From assembly GCF_023516495.1 (NCBI RefSeq), contig NZ_JAMGBC010000001.1, positions 62,001 through 126,000 on the forward strand: a stretch of 64,000 bases of DNA, given 5' to 3'. Under the pieces are notes generated by a model. That model did no database searches. It worked only from the letters and a program-made list of their open reading frames with translations, and was not told the origin of the DNA. The position numbers were made by a program, and so were the translations under genes. Within the stretch, counting starts at the first letter, position 1. Every line of letters begins with the position of its first letter. The DNA is from Sphingomonas anseongensis. Its GTDB lineage: Bacteria > Pseudomonadota > Alphaproteobacteria > Sphingomonadales > Sphingomonadaceae. Of the stretch, positions 36,444-44,773 are shown one piece after another.

Positions 36444-38029
36444 GCCAGCACGCGATCATCATCGGCGCCGGGCACAATGGCCTTACCTGCGCATTCTACC
36501 TCGCCCGCAAGGGGCTGAAGGTCACCATCCTCGAGGCCTCGGATCGGATCGGCGGCGCTGCGGTCACCGACGAGTTCCTCCCCGGGTTCAGGAACTCCGC
36601 GGCCAGCTACACGGTCAGCCTTCTGCAGCCCAAGGTCATCCGTGACATGGAGCTGGAACGGCACGGGCTGAAGGTTGTGCTCAGGAAGCGCGACAATTTC
36701 CTGCCCGGCGACGACGATTACCTTCTGGCGGGCCGCGGCGGCCTGACCCGTAAGGAGATCAAGCGGCTCAATCCGGCGGATGCTGAAGGGTACGACCGGT
36801 ATATCGCCGAGCTCGAGATCGTAGTCCGGCTGCTCAAGAAGTGGCTGCTTCGAGCGCCGCCGAACGTCGGGCGCAAGGTCAGCGCCTTGCCCAAGCTGCT
36901 GAGCCTCGGCCGCGACATGGCGGGCCTGTCGCTGGCCGAAACCCGGACGGTGTTCGATTTCGCCATGAAGAGCGAAGGCGAGATCCTCGACCGCCACTTC
37001 AAGGGCGATTTGGCAAAGGCGCTGTTCGGCTTCGACGGGGTCGTCGGAAACTTCGCCTCACCTTACGATTCCGGTACAGCCTACGTTCTGCTTCATCACC
37101 TATTTGGTGAGGCTGCGGGAGTGGAGGGCGCTTGGGGACACGCGATCGGTGGAATGGGCTCAATCACCCAGGCAATGGCCCGCGCATGCCGCGAAAAGGG
37201 CGTCGACATCGTCCTCAACACGCCGGTCGAGGAGCTGATCGTCGAGCGCGGCCGCGCGGTGGGCGTCGTCGCCGGCGGCAAGGCGGTGCGGGCGCCGATC
37301 GTCGTTGCCGGCGTCAATCCCAAGCTCCTGTTCGACCGGCTCGTGCCCGATGGAGCCGTGGAGCCTGACGTCGCTTCGCGAATGCACGCGTGGAAGTGCG
37401 AAAGCGCGACCTTCCGAATGAACGTCGCGTTGTCGGAGCTTCCCAAGTTCACCGTCCTTCCCAAGAAGGGCGACCATCTCACCGCCGGAATCATCATGGC
37501 GCCAAGCCTCGCTTACATGGACCGCGCCTATGTCGATGCGCGGGTGAACGGCTGGTCGAAGAAGCCGGTGATCGAGATGCTGATCCCCTCGACGTTGGAT
37601 CCGAGCCTTGCGCCGAAGGGCAAGCATGTGGCGTCGCTCTTCTGCCAGCATTTCCGCTACGATCTCGGCCCGGACAGGAGCTGGGACAAGGAGCGTGAGG
37701 CCGCTGCCGACGCCATCATCGCGACGGTGGATTCGCACGCTCCGGGGTTCGCGAAGTCGGTGCTCGGCCGCCAGATCCACTCTCCCCTGGACCTCGAGCG
37801 CCGCTTCGGCCTGATCGGCGGTGACATCTTCCACGGCAAGATGGGCCTCGACCAATTGTTCAGCGCCCGGCCGATGCTCGGCGCGGCCGATTACCGGATG
37901 CCGTTAAAGGGCCTCTATTTGTGTGGGTCGGGAGCGCATCCCGGCGGGGGGGTGACAGGGGCGCCAGGCCACAACGCGGCACAGGCGATCCTCGCCGACA
38001 GGCGGCCCTGGTCAAGGCGGCAGCGGTGA
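36440..38029 (+). CDS. FAD-dependent oxidoreductase, phytoene desaturase/PYROXD2-like
   Basis: A 529-residue flavoprotein. The FAD dinucleotide motif is IIIGAGHNGLTCAFYLARKGLKVTILEASDRIGGAAVTDE, and the C-terminal flavin motif ends GLYLCGSGAHPGGGVTGAPGHNAAQAIL, as in phytoene desaturase-related and PYROXD2 proteins. No carotenoid genes adjoin it, so a carotenoid substrate is doubtful. The TTG start overlaps the gor stop (TTGA), and the end overlaps the CaiB gene (GTGA). Substrate unknown. Confidence 0.88.
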   Translation: MSQHAIIIGAGHNGLTCAFYLARKGLKVTILEASDRIGGAAVTDEFLPGFRNSAASYTVSLLQPKVIRDMELERHGLKVVLRKRDNFLPGDDDYLLAGRGGLTRKEIKRLNPADAEGYDRYIAELEIVVRLLKKWLLRAPPNVGRKVSALPKLLSLGRDMAGLSLAETRTVFDFAMKSEGEILDRHFKGDLAKALFGFDGVVGNFASPYDSGTAYVLLHHLFGEAAGVEGAWGHAIGGMGSITQAMARACREKGVDIVLNTPVEELIVERGRAVGVVAGGKAVRAPIVVAGVNPKLLFDRLVPDGAVEPDVASRMHAWKCESATFRMNVALSELPKFTVLPKKGDHLTAGIIMAPSLAYMDRAYVDARVNGWSKKPVIEMLIPSTLDPSLAPKGKHVASLFCQHFRYDLGPDRSWDKEREAAADAIIATVDSHAPGFAKSVLGRQIHSPLDLERRFGLIGGDIFHGKMGLDQLFSARPMLGAADYRMPLKGLYLCGSGAHPGGGVTGAPGHNAAQAILADRRPWSRRQR

Positions 38030-39228
38030 ACGCTCCGCTCGCGGGCGTCCGGGTCCTCGATCTCAGCCGGGTTCTCGCGGGTCCGTGGTGCACGCAGCTT
38101 CTCGCCGACCTCGGCGCCGACGTGATCAAGATCGAGCGGCCGGGCGCAGGCGACGACACCCGCCACTGGGGCCCGCCCTGGCACGAGCTCAACGGCCACA
38201 AGGTCGCCGCGTATTTCCTCTCCGCCAACCGCGGCAAGCGCTCCGCCGCCATCGATTTCGCTAGTGAAGAGGGCGCGGCGCTGGTCCGGAAACTTGCCGG
38301 CCAGGCCGATGTGGTCGTCGAAAATTTCAAGGTCGGCGGCCTGGCCAGGTTCGGCCTCGACGCTGCGTCGCTGCGAACGCTCAATCCGCGACTCATCGTC
38401 GCCTCGATCACCGGTTTCGGCCAGGACGGCCCCTATGCCGCCCGCGCGGGATACGATTACATAATCCAGGGCATGGGCGGCCTCATGAGCATCACCGGCA
38501 AGCCCGACGATGAGCCCGGAGGCGAGCCCCTGCGGGTAGGCGTTGCGGTCGCCGATTTGTTCACCGGCATGTACACGGCAGTCGCAATCCTCTCCGCGCT
38601 CTACCGTCGCGAGAAAACGGAGGAGGGCGCGCATATCGACATGGCGCTGTTCGACACTCAGCTGGCGATGCTGGCGAACCAGGCATCGAATGCCCTGATC
38701 GGCGGTGAGGACCCGCCGAGACAGGGGAATACACACCCGAATATCGTGCCCTACCAGACCTTCGAAGCGTCCGACCAACGCATCATCATCGCCGTCGGCA
38801 ACGACCGCCAGTTCGCTCGCCTGGCGGCGCTCTGCGGCCATTCCGGCTGGGTGGAGGACGAGCGCTTCGCCAATAACAGCGCGCGGGTAGCTCACCGGAA
38901 GGAAATGGTCGCCGCCGTTGCCGAGTGCATAAGCCGCAAACCGGCGGCCGAATGGCTCGATCGGCTGGAGGAGGCCGGAATCCCCGCCGGTCCGATCAAC
39001 ACGATCAGCCAGGCGCTCGCGGACGTGCAGGCGCAGCACCGGGCGATGGTTCGGACGATTGCCGGAACGCCGATGGTCGGCTCACCCGTCAGAATGGACG
39101 GCGAGCGTCTGGATTCGGACCTGCCGCCGCCGGCGCTCGGCCAGCATACGGGCGAGGTACTTCAGGAACTCGGCGTTTCGCCAGCCGAAATGGAACGTCT
39201 CAGCCGCGAAGGGATCGTCGGCGGCTGA
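38026..39228 (+). CDS. CaiB/BaiF family CoA-transferase
   Basis: A 400-residue class III CoA-transferase. N-terminal block APLAGVRVLDLSRVLAGPWCTQLLADLGADVIKIERPG..DDTRHWGPP, then FLSANRGKRSAAIDF, the FGQDGPYAARAGYDYIIQGMGG block with the catalytic Asp in HIDMALFDTQLAML. Such enzymes move CoA between carboxylic acids without free-thioester hydrolysis. GTG 38026 overlaps the preceding stop; an upstream in-frame start exists inside the preceding gene. Acyl substrates cannot be read from sequence. Confidence 0.92.
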   Translation: MNAPLAGVRVLDLSRVLAGPWCTQLLADLGADVIKIERPGAGDDTRHWGPPWHELNGHKVAAYFLSANRGKRSAAIDFASEEGAALVRKLAGQADVVVENFKVGGLARFGLDAASLRTLNPRLIVASITGFGQDGPYAARAGYDYIIQGMGGLMSITGKPDDEPGGEPLRVGVAVADLFTGMYTAVAILSALYRREKTEEGAHIDMALFDTQLAMLANQASNALIGGEDPPRQGNTHPNIVPYQTFEASDQRIIIAVGNDRQFARLAALCGHSGWVEDERFANNSARVAHRKEMVAAVAECISRKPAAEWLDRLEEAGIPAGPINTISQALADVQAQHRAMVRTIAGTPMVGSPVRMDGERLDSDLPPPALGQHTGEVLQELGVSPAEMERLSREGIVGG

Positions 39229-39234
39229 GCCTCG

Positions 39235-39918
39235 TCAGTCGGCGCTGGGAGCCCCGTCGACCAGCACGTCCAGCTGGTTCTCGCAGCCATTGGCGATGAG
39301 CGACTGCGCGGTCCCGATCGTGTCACCCGGCGGGCTGTTGAGAGTGACGAAAGTTACCCGCGCCGTATCGCCGCTTTCGGGCTGGCTCAGCTGGTATTCC
39401 GCTCCGGTGGTCACCGGCAGCGATGCCGGCCAGGCAATCGTATCCGTGCCGGCGGGCCAGTCGATCGTCTGCTCGCCCGAACCGCCCCTGATGGTCAGCT
39501 TGATTCCGTCCTCCTTCTGAGGACGCCACAGCGTGAGCTTGGACGGGTTGGCCACGCAAAGCTTTCCGCTCTGCGTGATGTCCACGTTCCACGGGCTGGG
39601 ATTGAGCGGCACTTCGCCGCTGCGCATCGCGCTGAAGCGCGCCCGGCGGTTGGCGGCTTCGGCCAAACCGCCGCCGGTGGCCGCGACCGCGAAGGTGCCC
39701 GGGCCGCGAAGCGTGCGCGCTCCGTTGGTGTTGAGCAGCATGACGCTGTCGCCAGGCTGGAGCTGGATCTTCGCGCTTTCAGGAAGCGCCTTCCCCGGCG
39801 GATAGACCTTTGCCGACGGCCCTTGCGCGCGAACGACCAACACGGTCGCCAGCGACGCCGATGATGCGGCGAATGCCAGTGCGGCAGCCCCGATCTTAAA
39901 CAGCTGAGTAGTTTTCAT
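39235..39918 (-). CDS. secreted protein of unknown function (227 aa)
   Basis: A 227-residue exported protein. ATG 39918 gives an N-terminal hydrophobic signal (FKIGAAALAFAASSASLATV). The mature part includes LQPGDSVMLLNTNGARTLRGPGTF, a beta-rich pattern vaguely like FecR-type or bacterial Ig-like blocks, and a C-terminal segment CENQLDVLVDGAPS with one further Cys upstream (GKLCVANPS). No enzyme motif found. It is the last of three minus-strand secreted genes with the ClpP-like and glycine-zipper genes. Function unknown. Confidence 0.65.
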   Translation of the reverse strand: MKTTQLFKIGAAALAFAASSASLATVLVVRAQGPSAKVYPPGKALPESAKIQLQPGDSVMLLNTNGARTLRGPGTFAVAATGGGLAEAANRRARFSAMRSGEVPLNPSPWNVDITQSGKLCVANPSKLTLWRPQKEDGIKLTIRGGSGEQTIDWPAGTDTIAWPASLPVTTGAEYQLSQPESGDTARVTFVTLNSPPGDTIGTAQSLIANGCENQLDVLVDGAPSAD

Positions 39919-39944
39919 GCCCCGGTTCCTTCTCAAGCGTTCGA

Positions 39945-40643
39945 TCATTGAGCGTTCGCGACGTTGTACTTCACCGCTTCTTGCGGGGTGAGGCAACGCC
40001 GCGTGGACTTGTCCTTCGAATCTCCAATCGCCTTCTGTTGGTACATCACGTCGGTAAGGAGCTTGCGCGACACGCCCATCCGAATGAGGAAATCGTTGTC
40101 CTCGCTCGCAAGCAGCGCCGAATCCTGCTCGACATCGCCGATGAGGCCGAGCGCCTCGTCCGTTCCCTGCTTGAGCTCCTCGCGCACCGCTTCCTTGTTT
40201 CCCAGGTGCGTGAACATGTGGACGACGAACAGTCCCTCCGGATCGACATAGCGCACCGCGCCACCCATGAACAAGAAGTTGCAGGCGGAGAAGCAGGCCC
40301 AGCCATTGGGGATGCGCGTTGGAATTCCGGCGGCGCGAACGACCTTGCCCGCTTCGTTCCCGGCCCGGGCGTTGCCCCCCGGCGAGCGGATCCAGATTTC
40401 ATCGATCGGAGCATTCGCTTTCAGCGCGTCCTGCAGCCGCGCCGCGACCCCGTCGTCAATCATCCCCTCGGCCTTCAGGATCCGCTTGCCCTCAACGGGT
40501 TCGAGCGTGAATTTCATCTGGCGATAGGTCGACCAGTTGAGCTGCGTCGGGCAGCTTGGGTTGTCGGGATCGATCGTCGCCCCCGGCGCCGCAGTCGACA
40601 TCAGCAACCCGCAGGCCGCGGCCGACAGGAACGCCCTGCGCAT
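39945..40643 (-). CDS. periplasmic ClpP-like protein (COG3904 type)
   Basis: A 232-residue exported protein. ATG 40643 shares one base with the previous stop (TGATG). Signal MRRAFLSAAACGLLMSTAAP. The body has the ClpP/crotonase-like order: IDEIWIRSPGGNARAGNEAGKVVRAAGIPT, then GWACFSACNFLFMGGAVRYVD and FVVHMFTH. The Ser in CFSACN and the His in VVHMFTH sit where COG3904-type proteins have conserved residues, so a Ser-protease-like activity is possible. No ATPase partner is adjacent. Function unproven. Confidence 0.82.
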   Translation of the reverse strand: MRRAFLSAAACGLLMSTAAPGATIDPDNPSCPTQLNWSTYRQMKFTLEPVEGKRILKAEGMIDDGVAARLQDALKANAPIDEIWIRSPGGNARAGNEAGKVVRAAGIPTRIPNGWACFSACNFLFMGGAVRYVDPEGLFVVHMFTHLGNKEAVREELKQGTDEALGLIGDVEQDSALLASEDNDFLIRMGVSRKLLTDVMYQQKAIGDSKDKSTRRCLTPQEAVKYNVANAQ

Positions 40644-41161
40644 CACACCTTCACGTAACCGGACTGGCCGGGCGATTTGCACATCTTCTTTGGAACGGTG
40701 GTTTCTTCGCCGTCGACGATCACCACGTCGGTCACCGTCAGGCACTGGCCGCCGTCGGCGAGTTGCTCCTGCCCGGTGACCTTGGACGATCCGTGGACGT
40801 TGGCCCGAGTCTCGCTCTGCCAAGCGCTTTCGGTGCCGACCCCGCCGCGAATGGCCTCATCGGTCGCCTTGGCCGCCTGCTGCTGCTCCTTGCAGTCGAG
40901 CATCTTGAGCAATTCGTCGCCGAGGTAGGATGCCGCAGGGAGAGCCGCGACCGCGACCGCGCCGGCAGTTCCGCCGACGGATCCGAGCACGCCGCCGGCA
41001 ACGCTGCCTAGGATGCTGCCGAACATCGACCGCTTCGCCTTTTTCTGCGTGGTGTCCGCGCACTTTGGCGCAGTGTCCGCGGCAACTGCAGCCTGCGATG
41101 GAAGCACCGGAATCACTGGGGAAGCTGCCAATAACGCGACGGCTAGAATTAAACGCGACAT
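40643..41161 (-). CDS. glycine-zipper surface-antigen-like exported protein
   Basis: A 172-residue exported protein (ATG 41161 after AGGGAGTCGGGC). Signal LILAVALLAASPVIPVLPSQA. A glycine-zipper stretch FGSILGSVAGGVLGSVGGTAGAV (residues about 47-69) is followed by a C-terminal part with paired Cys (DGGQCLTVTDVVIVDGEETT.. KMCKSPGQSGYV) that resembles the 17-kDa surface antigen family, whose members sit in the outer membrane. First gene of the three-gene secreted cluster. Confidence 0.8.
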   Translation of the reverse strand: MSRLILAVALLAASPVIPVLPSQAAVAADTAPKCADTTQKKAKRSMFGSILGSVAGGVLGSVGGTAGAVAVAALPAASYLGDELLKMLDCKEQQQAAKATDEAIRGGVGTESAWQSETRANVHGSSKVTGQEQLADGGQCLTVTDVVIVDGEETTVPKKMCKSPGQSGYVKV

Positions 41162-41237
41162 GCCCGACTCCCTGAATTTAATCAGATTATTAGCGCCGAA
41201 TGCCCCGGTCAATGAAAGCCGCGACCGGCCCTGTCCC

Positions 41238-43136
41238 TTATTGGTGCTTGAGCTTCAGCAACTGCTCGATCCGGTCGATTCGCTCGCTCTGTATCCTGAC
41301 CAGCCGAAGCATCTCTTCCCGGTCCTGTTCGCGGCTGAGCACGATCCGGATCGACCGGCCCAACGTATGCGCGATCTTCTCCAGCTCTTCCTGCTCGTCC
41401 TCGCCGGGGATTGTGCCGTCGGGACGCGGCCCGATTAGCAGCCAGCCGAAGGCACCGGTGCTGATCTCGACCTCCAGCCGCAGCGGGAACACATGATCCC
41501 CAGGAATGCAGTCGAGCACATTGTGGTCGAACTCCGGCTTCTTCTCCTCGTGCCAACGCATGACCTCGGTAGCCGTGATCCCGACCGTCTGCCGGACCTG
41601 GCCTTCAAGGATCACCGCTCCGCGCACCGACAAAACTCCCGTCACCAGCCGCTCGAGGACACCGTCGAGAAAGTCGTCCAGGGTCGCCGAATCGCGCGTG
41701 TCGCGCATCAGCTCGGGCACCTTCTCGCGGATCTCCAGGAGCGCCTTGTGGAATCGCCGCTCGACCCAGGCGTGCGTCTTTCGGTTGACCGGCTCGATGA
41801 ACACCGCTGCCACCACCGCTCCGCCCATCGCCGCGATCGTCTGGCTGGCTTCGCTCTCCGGGTAGAGGAACTGCAGCCCGGTTATGATCCCCTCCATGAC
41901 CGCGGCGAACGTGCCTCCGATCGCGAACGTCAGGATCGCCGCAGTCGCGGTCCGGCTGATGATCGCTTCGGCGTCGTAGAGCCGGTAGCGGATCAGCGCG
42001 ACGAGAAGCCCCAGCTGGAAGACCAGCATCGACAGCCCGAAGCTGAGCCCGGCGGTGAGCTCGAAGCCGAGCTGGCCGCCGAAGCTCCCGGTCGAATATT
42101 TGAAGACGTCCGCGAGATAGGAAATCGCCTTGAACGTCGCGTAGCCGGTGAAGCCGAACAGCGCCCAGCGGATCTGCTGCTTCAGGTCCTGGGCCTCCGT
42201 CGTCCTCAGGCAGCGGATCTGGATCAGAACCGCGATGATCAGGAGCATCAGGAAATAGGCTTCGTACAGCCGCCCCGACAGCGCCAGCAGCAGCGGCGAT
42301 ATGCCGACGAGCGCGGCCAGCCTGGGCGATAGGTTGCCATGCGGAAACAGCAGGATTCCGGCGATCAGAAGGACGTTGCCAATGTCGTACATGGCGACGT
42401 GAACCGGCCTCGGCACGCCGATGCTGGACAGGAAGTTTGACGCCGGAAGCTCGGACCCGATCATCAGCAGGATCGCGAGCGAGAGGATCGAGCTGATGGC
42501 ATCGCGGGAGTTTCGCCGATGCAGGATCCACGCGGCCCAGATCAGGAACGGGTAGAAGATGACGTGGACGACATCGATGAAGCTCAGGAGAACGGGAGGC
42601 ACGCCATGCTCGCTCGAAGCGGCCCTGATGTGGTCCTCGCTGGTGGTGACGGTGACTTCGTGCACCTTGCCGTTTGTCGAGTGCACCGTCAGCGGGAACG
42701 GCAATTTTTCAGTCCCGTAGAGCAGGTTGCCCATCGCGATATAGGCAGGGTCGTCTGCGCGCTGCGCGAGGACTTGCTCGGTCACCGGCATCTTGTCCGG
42801 CAGCGGGAGGCCGTAGATGGCGACGATGTCGTCGCCCTTGCGAAGACCTGCCGCGCGCGCTTCCGGCCCTACCGTGAAGCGTACCTTGGTCGCATCCTGG
42901 GGAGCGACTGCGAAGCCGGCGCGAGCGCCGAGCATCAGCTGCGAATTGTCGCCGGGCGAGGTGTAGCGGTCGTACAGCGCGAGCGTAGGACCGAATACCG
43001 CCAGAAGCAGGGCGGCGATCCAGATCGCCGAGAAGATGCGGTAAGTGGCGGTATTGAACGGCGGCAGGCGCTTGGGAAGCTTCATCCCCGGCCAGCGTGT
43101 CTGGAACCTCGCCCTGATCGCCGCCTGCGCGGTCAT
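41238..43136 (-). CDS. multi-pass membrane protein with PDZ-like and GAF-like parts, kinase-less ComP-type sensor
   Basis: A 632-residue inner-membrane protein. One helix near residue 40 precedes a periplasmic PDZ-like domain (VGPEARAAGLRKGDDIVAIYGLPL). About eight membrane helices follow from roughly residue 185 to 430. After IEPVNRKTHAWVERRFHKAL, an N-terminal-histidine-kinase-like linker of the ComP type, comes a GAF-like segment (about 480-600) that ends in a coiled-coil-like tail (REEMLRLVRIQSERIDRIEQ). No HisKA, HATPase or response-regulator motif follows. It starts 18 bases after the ion channel gene, so the two probably work together. Function inferred only. Confidence 0.78.
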   Translation of the reverse strand: MTAQAAIRARFQTRWPGMKLPKRLPPFNTATYRIFSAIWIAALLLAVFGPTLALYDRYTSPGDNSQLMLGARAGFAVAPQDATKVRFTVGPEARAAGLRKGDDIVAIYGLPLPDKMPVTEQVLAQRADDPAYIAMGNLLYGTEKLPFPLTVHSTNGKVHEVTVTTSEDHIRAASSEHGVPPVLLSFIDVVHVIFYPFLIWAAWILHRRNSRDAISSILSLAILLMIGSELPASNFLSSIGVPRPVHVAMYDIGNVLLIAGILLFPHGNLSPRLAALVGISPLLLALSGRLYEAYFLMLLIIAVLIQIRCLRTTEAQDLKQQIRWALFGFTGYATFKAISYLADVFKYSTGSFGGQLGFELTAGLSFGLSMLVFQLGLLVALIRYRLYDAEAIISRTATAAILTFAIGGTFAAVMEGIITGLQFLYPESEASQTIAAMGGAVVAAVFIEPVNRKTHAWVERRFHKALLEIREKVPELMRDTRDSATLDDFLDGVLERLVTGVLSVRGAVILEGQVRQTVGITATEVMRWHEEKKPEFDHNVLDCIPGDHVFPLRLEVEISTGAFGWLLIGPRPDGTIPGEDEQEELEKIAHTLGRSIRIVLSREQDREEMLRLVRIQSERIDRIEQLLKLKHQ

Positions 43137-43154
43137 TGCTCGAGGCTCCGACGG

Positions 43155-43946
43155 TTAGGCATCGGGGCCTTCGCGGCGGTCGGCGCGGTCGCGGTGCCTC
43201 TCGATTCCCTCGGTGAATGATGCGGCGAAGAGGCCGGTGGGAAGCGCTATCAGCATGACTCCCGTTAGCGCGATAAGTGCAGCCAAGGCCTTGCCGAGCG
43301 GCGTGATCGGGTAGGCGTCGCCATAGCCGATCGTCGTCAGTGTAACGATCGCCCACCAGAGCGCCCGTGGAATGCTTCCGAACTTGTCGGGCTGGGCGTC
43401 AGCTTCCGCCCAATAGAGGAGCGATCCGGAAATGAGCACGGCGACCGCGACTAGGCCGAGGACCAAGCCGAATTCATAGCGCCGCTCGTAGATTGCCTCG
43501 CGGATCGTCCGCCATGCGCGCGATGTCCTGCCGAGCTTGGCGAGCCGGATCATCCGGAACACCCGGAAGAAGCGGAGGACCACGCTCGACGCGCCGCCGA
43601 AGGCGAAGAAGGCGGGCAGGATTGCCGCAAGGTCGATGATCGCGATCGCCGAGACCATGTAGCGAAGGCGCGGGAAGCGATATTGAGCGAAGGCCGGATT
43701 TTCGACCACCGTCCACACGCGGGCTGCATATTCCACTGAGAAGATGCTTGCGACGATGACTTCGAGATCGTCGAACATGCGCTCGCGGCCGGCCGCTACC
43801 AGCGGCTCGGTTTCGAGGATCGCGTTCATCACCGCGATGAGGATCAGGGACGCCAGGACCCAGTTGGTCGGCGACAGTCCTTTGCTCGTCCAGGCAGTGG
43901 GTTCGAGCTGCCGGTACGCGCGCAGTCGCAGCGATCGCAACGACAT
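43155..43946 (-). CDS. voltage-gated potassium channel-type ion transporter
   Basis: A 263-residue channel subunit. Six helices, with an S4-like charged helix VVLRFFRVFRMIRLAKLGRTSR (Arg/Lys about every third residue) and the pore filter TLTTIGYGDAYP, i.e. TxGYGD of K+ channels. The length and the single filter suggest a tetramer. The C-terminus is a short charged tail with no ligand-binding domain; gating could be voltage or an unseen partner. Followed 18 bases on by the PDZ membrane protein. Confidence 0.9.
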   Translation of the reverse strand: MSLRSLRLRAYRQLEPTAWTSKGLSPTNWVLASLILIAVMNAILETEPLVAAGRERMFDDLEVIVASIFSVEYAARVWTVVENPAFAQYRFPRLRYMVSAIAIIDLAAILPAFFAFGGASSVVLRFFRVFRMIRLAKLGRTSRAWRTIREAIYERRYEFGLVLGLVAVAVLISGSLLYWAEADAQPDKFGSIPRALWWAIVTLTTIGYGDAYPITPLGKALAALIALTGVMLIALPTGLFAASFTEGIERHRDRADRREGPDA

Positions 43947-44044
43947 TCAGCAGCCCCCCTGAAGCTTACGCCGATGGACTGCCCTCGCAACGCTCGCCCT
44001 GCAAGCTTTTCCTGAACTTGCCCAAGCGCCTAGCGGCTGTGTTT

Positions 44045-44773
44045 TCAGCCTTCGATCGGCTCCTCGCCGTAGCGCGATTTGATGAAGCGGCCCTGCGTCT
44101 CGAAGGCATTGAGGTCGTTGCGCGCAAGCTCCTGAGAGATTTCGTCGAGTGCCGTCCGGGCGGCGGACAGGCCTTCCACCAAGCGCTGGTCGACGGTCAG
44201 GCCTTCGCCATCCGCCTGGCGTCGAAACTCCGGCGGCACGTTCAGATAGCGGTCAATCAGGCCGGGAAGGTGGATGGACATCAGCCGCCGCGCGTCCTGC
44301 GCCTTCGGGTCGAGGGTCTCCACCCGGTCGAGTGACTGCTTGAGCGACGGAAGCCGCGCGCTGATCGCATCGATCTCTGCCCGGGCAGGCGCCGGAAGCA
44401 CCGCGCGAGAGCGGTAGAGATAGGAATCGAAGCGCTGCACCATCTGCCCGTTGGGCAGGTCGGCTGTCGGCGCTTTCGCAGTGCGCTCGCCGGGCATGAA
44501 CGCAAGAAGCGCTGCGATTCCGATGGCCAGGCCGACCGCCGCAAGGAAGCCGAACATCCCGATCGGAATGATCAATCCTACCCCGATGGCGATGACGCTG
44601 ATGACGCCGATCGCGACTCCCACGCGGGCCAACCTCTTGCCCAGATCGCGGTTCAGCCTTTGCCGTTCGCGCTTCGCCGCCTCACGCGAAGCGCCGTCGC
44701 GCTCGTCGAGCGCCCGGGTAACCCTGTCGAAGCGCGCGAGCGCCCGTTCAACTTTGGTATTTACGTCCGTCAC
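44045..44773 (-). CDS. XpaC/BCIP-hydrolysis family membrane protein
   Basis: A 242-residue protein with a coiled N-terminus, two membrane helices (VGVAIGVISVIAIGVGLIIPI, FGFLAAVGLAIGIAALLAFM) and a cytoplasmic helical C-terminus (KQSLDRVETLDPKAQDARRL). It matches the XpaC-like family named 5-bromo-4-chloroindolyl phosphate hydrolysis protein, which is usually encoded next to TelA. GTG 44773 overlaps the telA stop (GTGA). Role unknown; membrane-linked partner of TelA is inferred. Confidence 0.82.
   Translation of the reverse strand: MTDVNTKVERALARFDRVTRALDERDGASREAAKRERQRLNRDLGKRLARVGVAIGVISVIAIGVGLIIPIGMFGFLAAVGLAIGIAALLAFMPGERTAKAPTADLPNGQMVQRFDSYLYRSRAVLPAPARAEIDAISARLPSLKQSLDRVETLDPKAQDARRLMSIHLPGLIDRYLNVPPEFRRQADGEGLTVDQRLVEGLSAARTALDEISQELARNDLNAFETQGRFIKSRYGEEPIEG

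Noticed and set aside
36440-38029. Carotenoid phytoene desaturase (crtI)
   Set aside because: No carotenoid genes adjoin it and the PYROXD2-like C-terminus fits better; left as a general FAD oxidoreductase.
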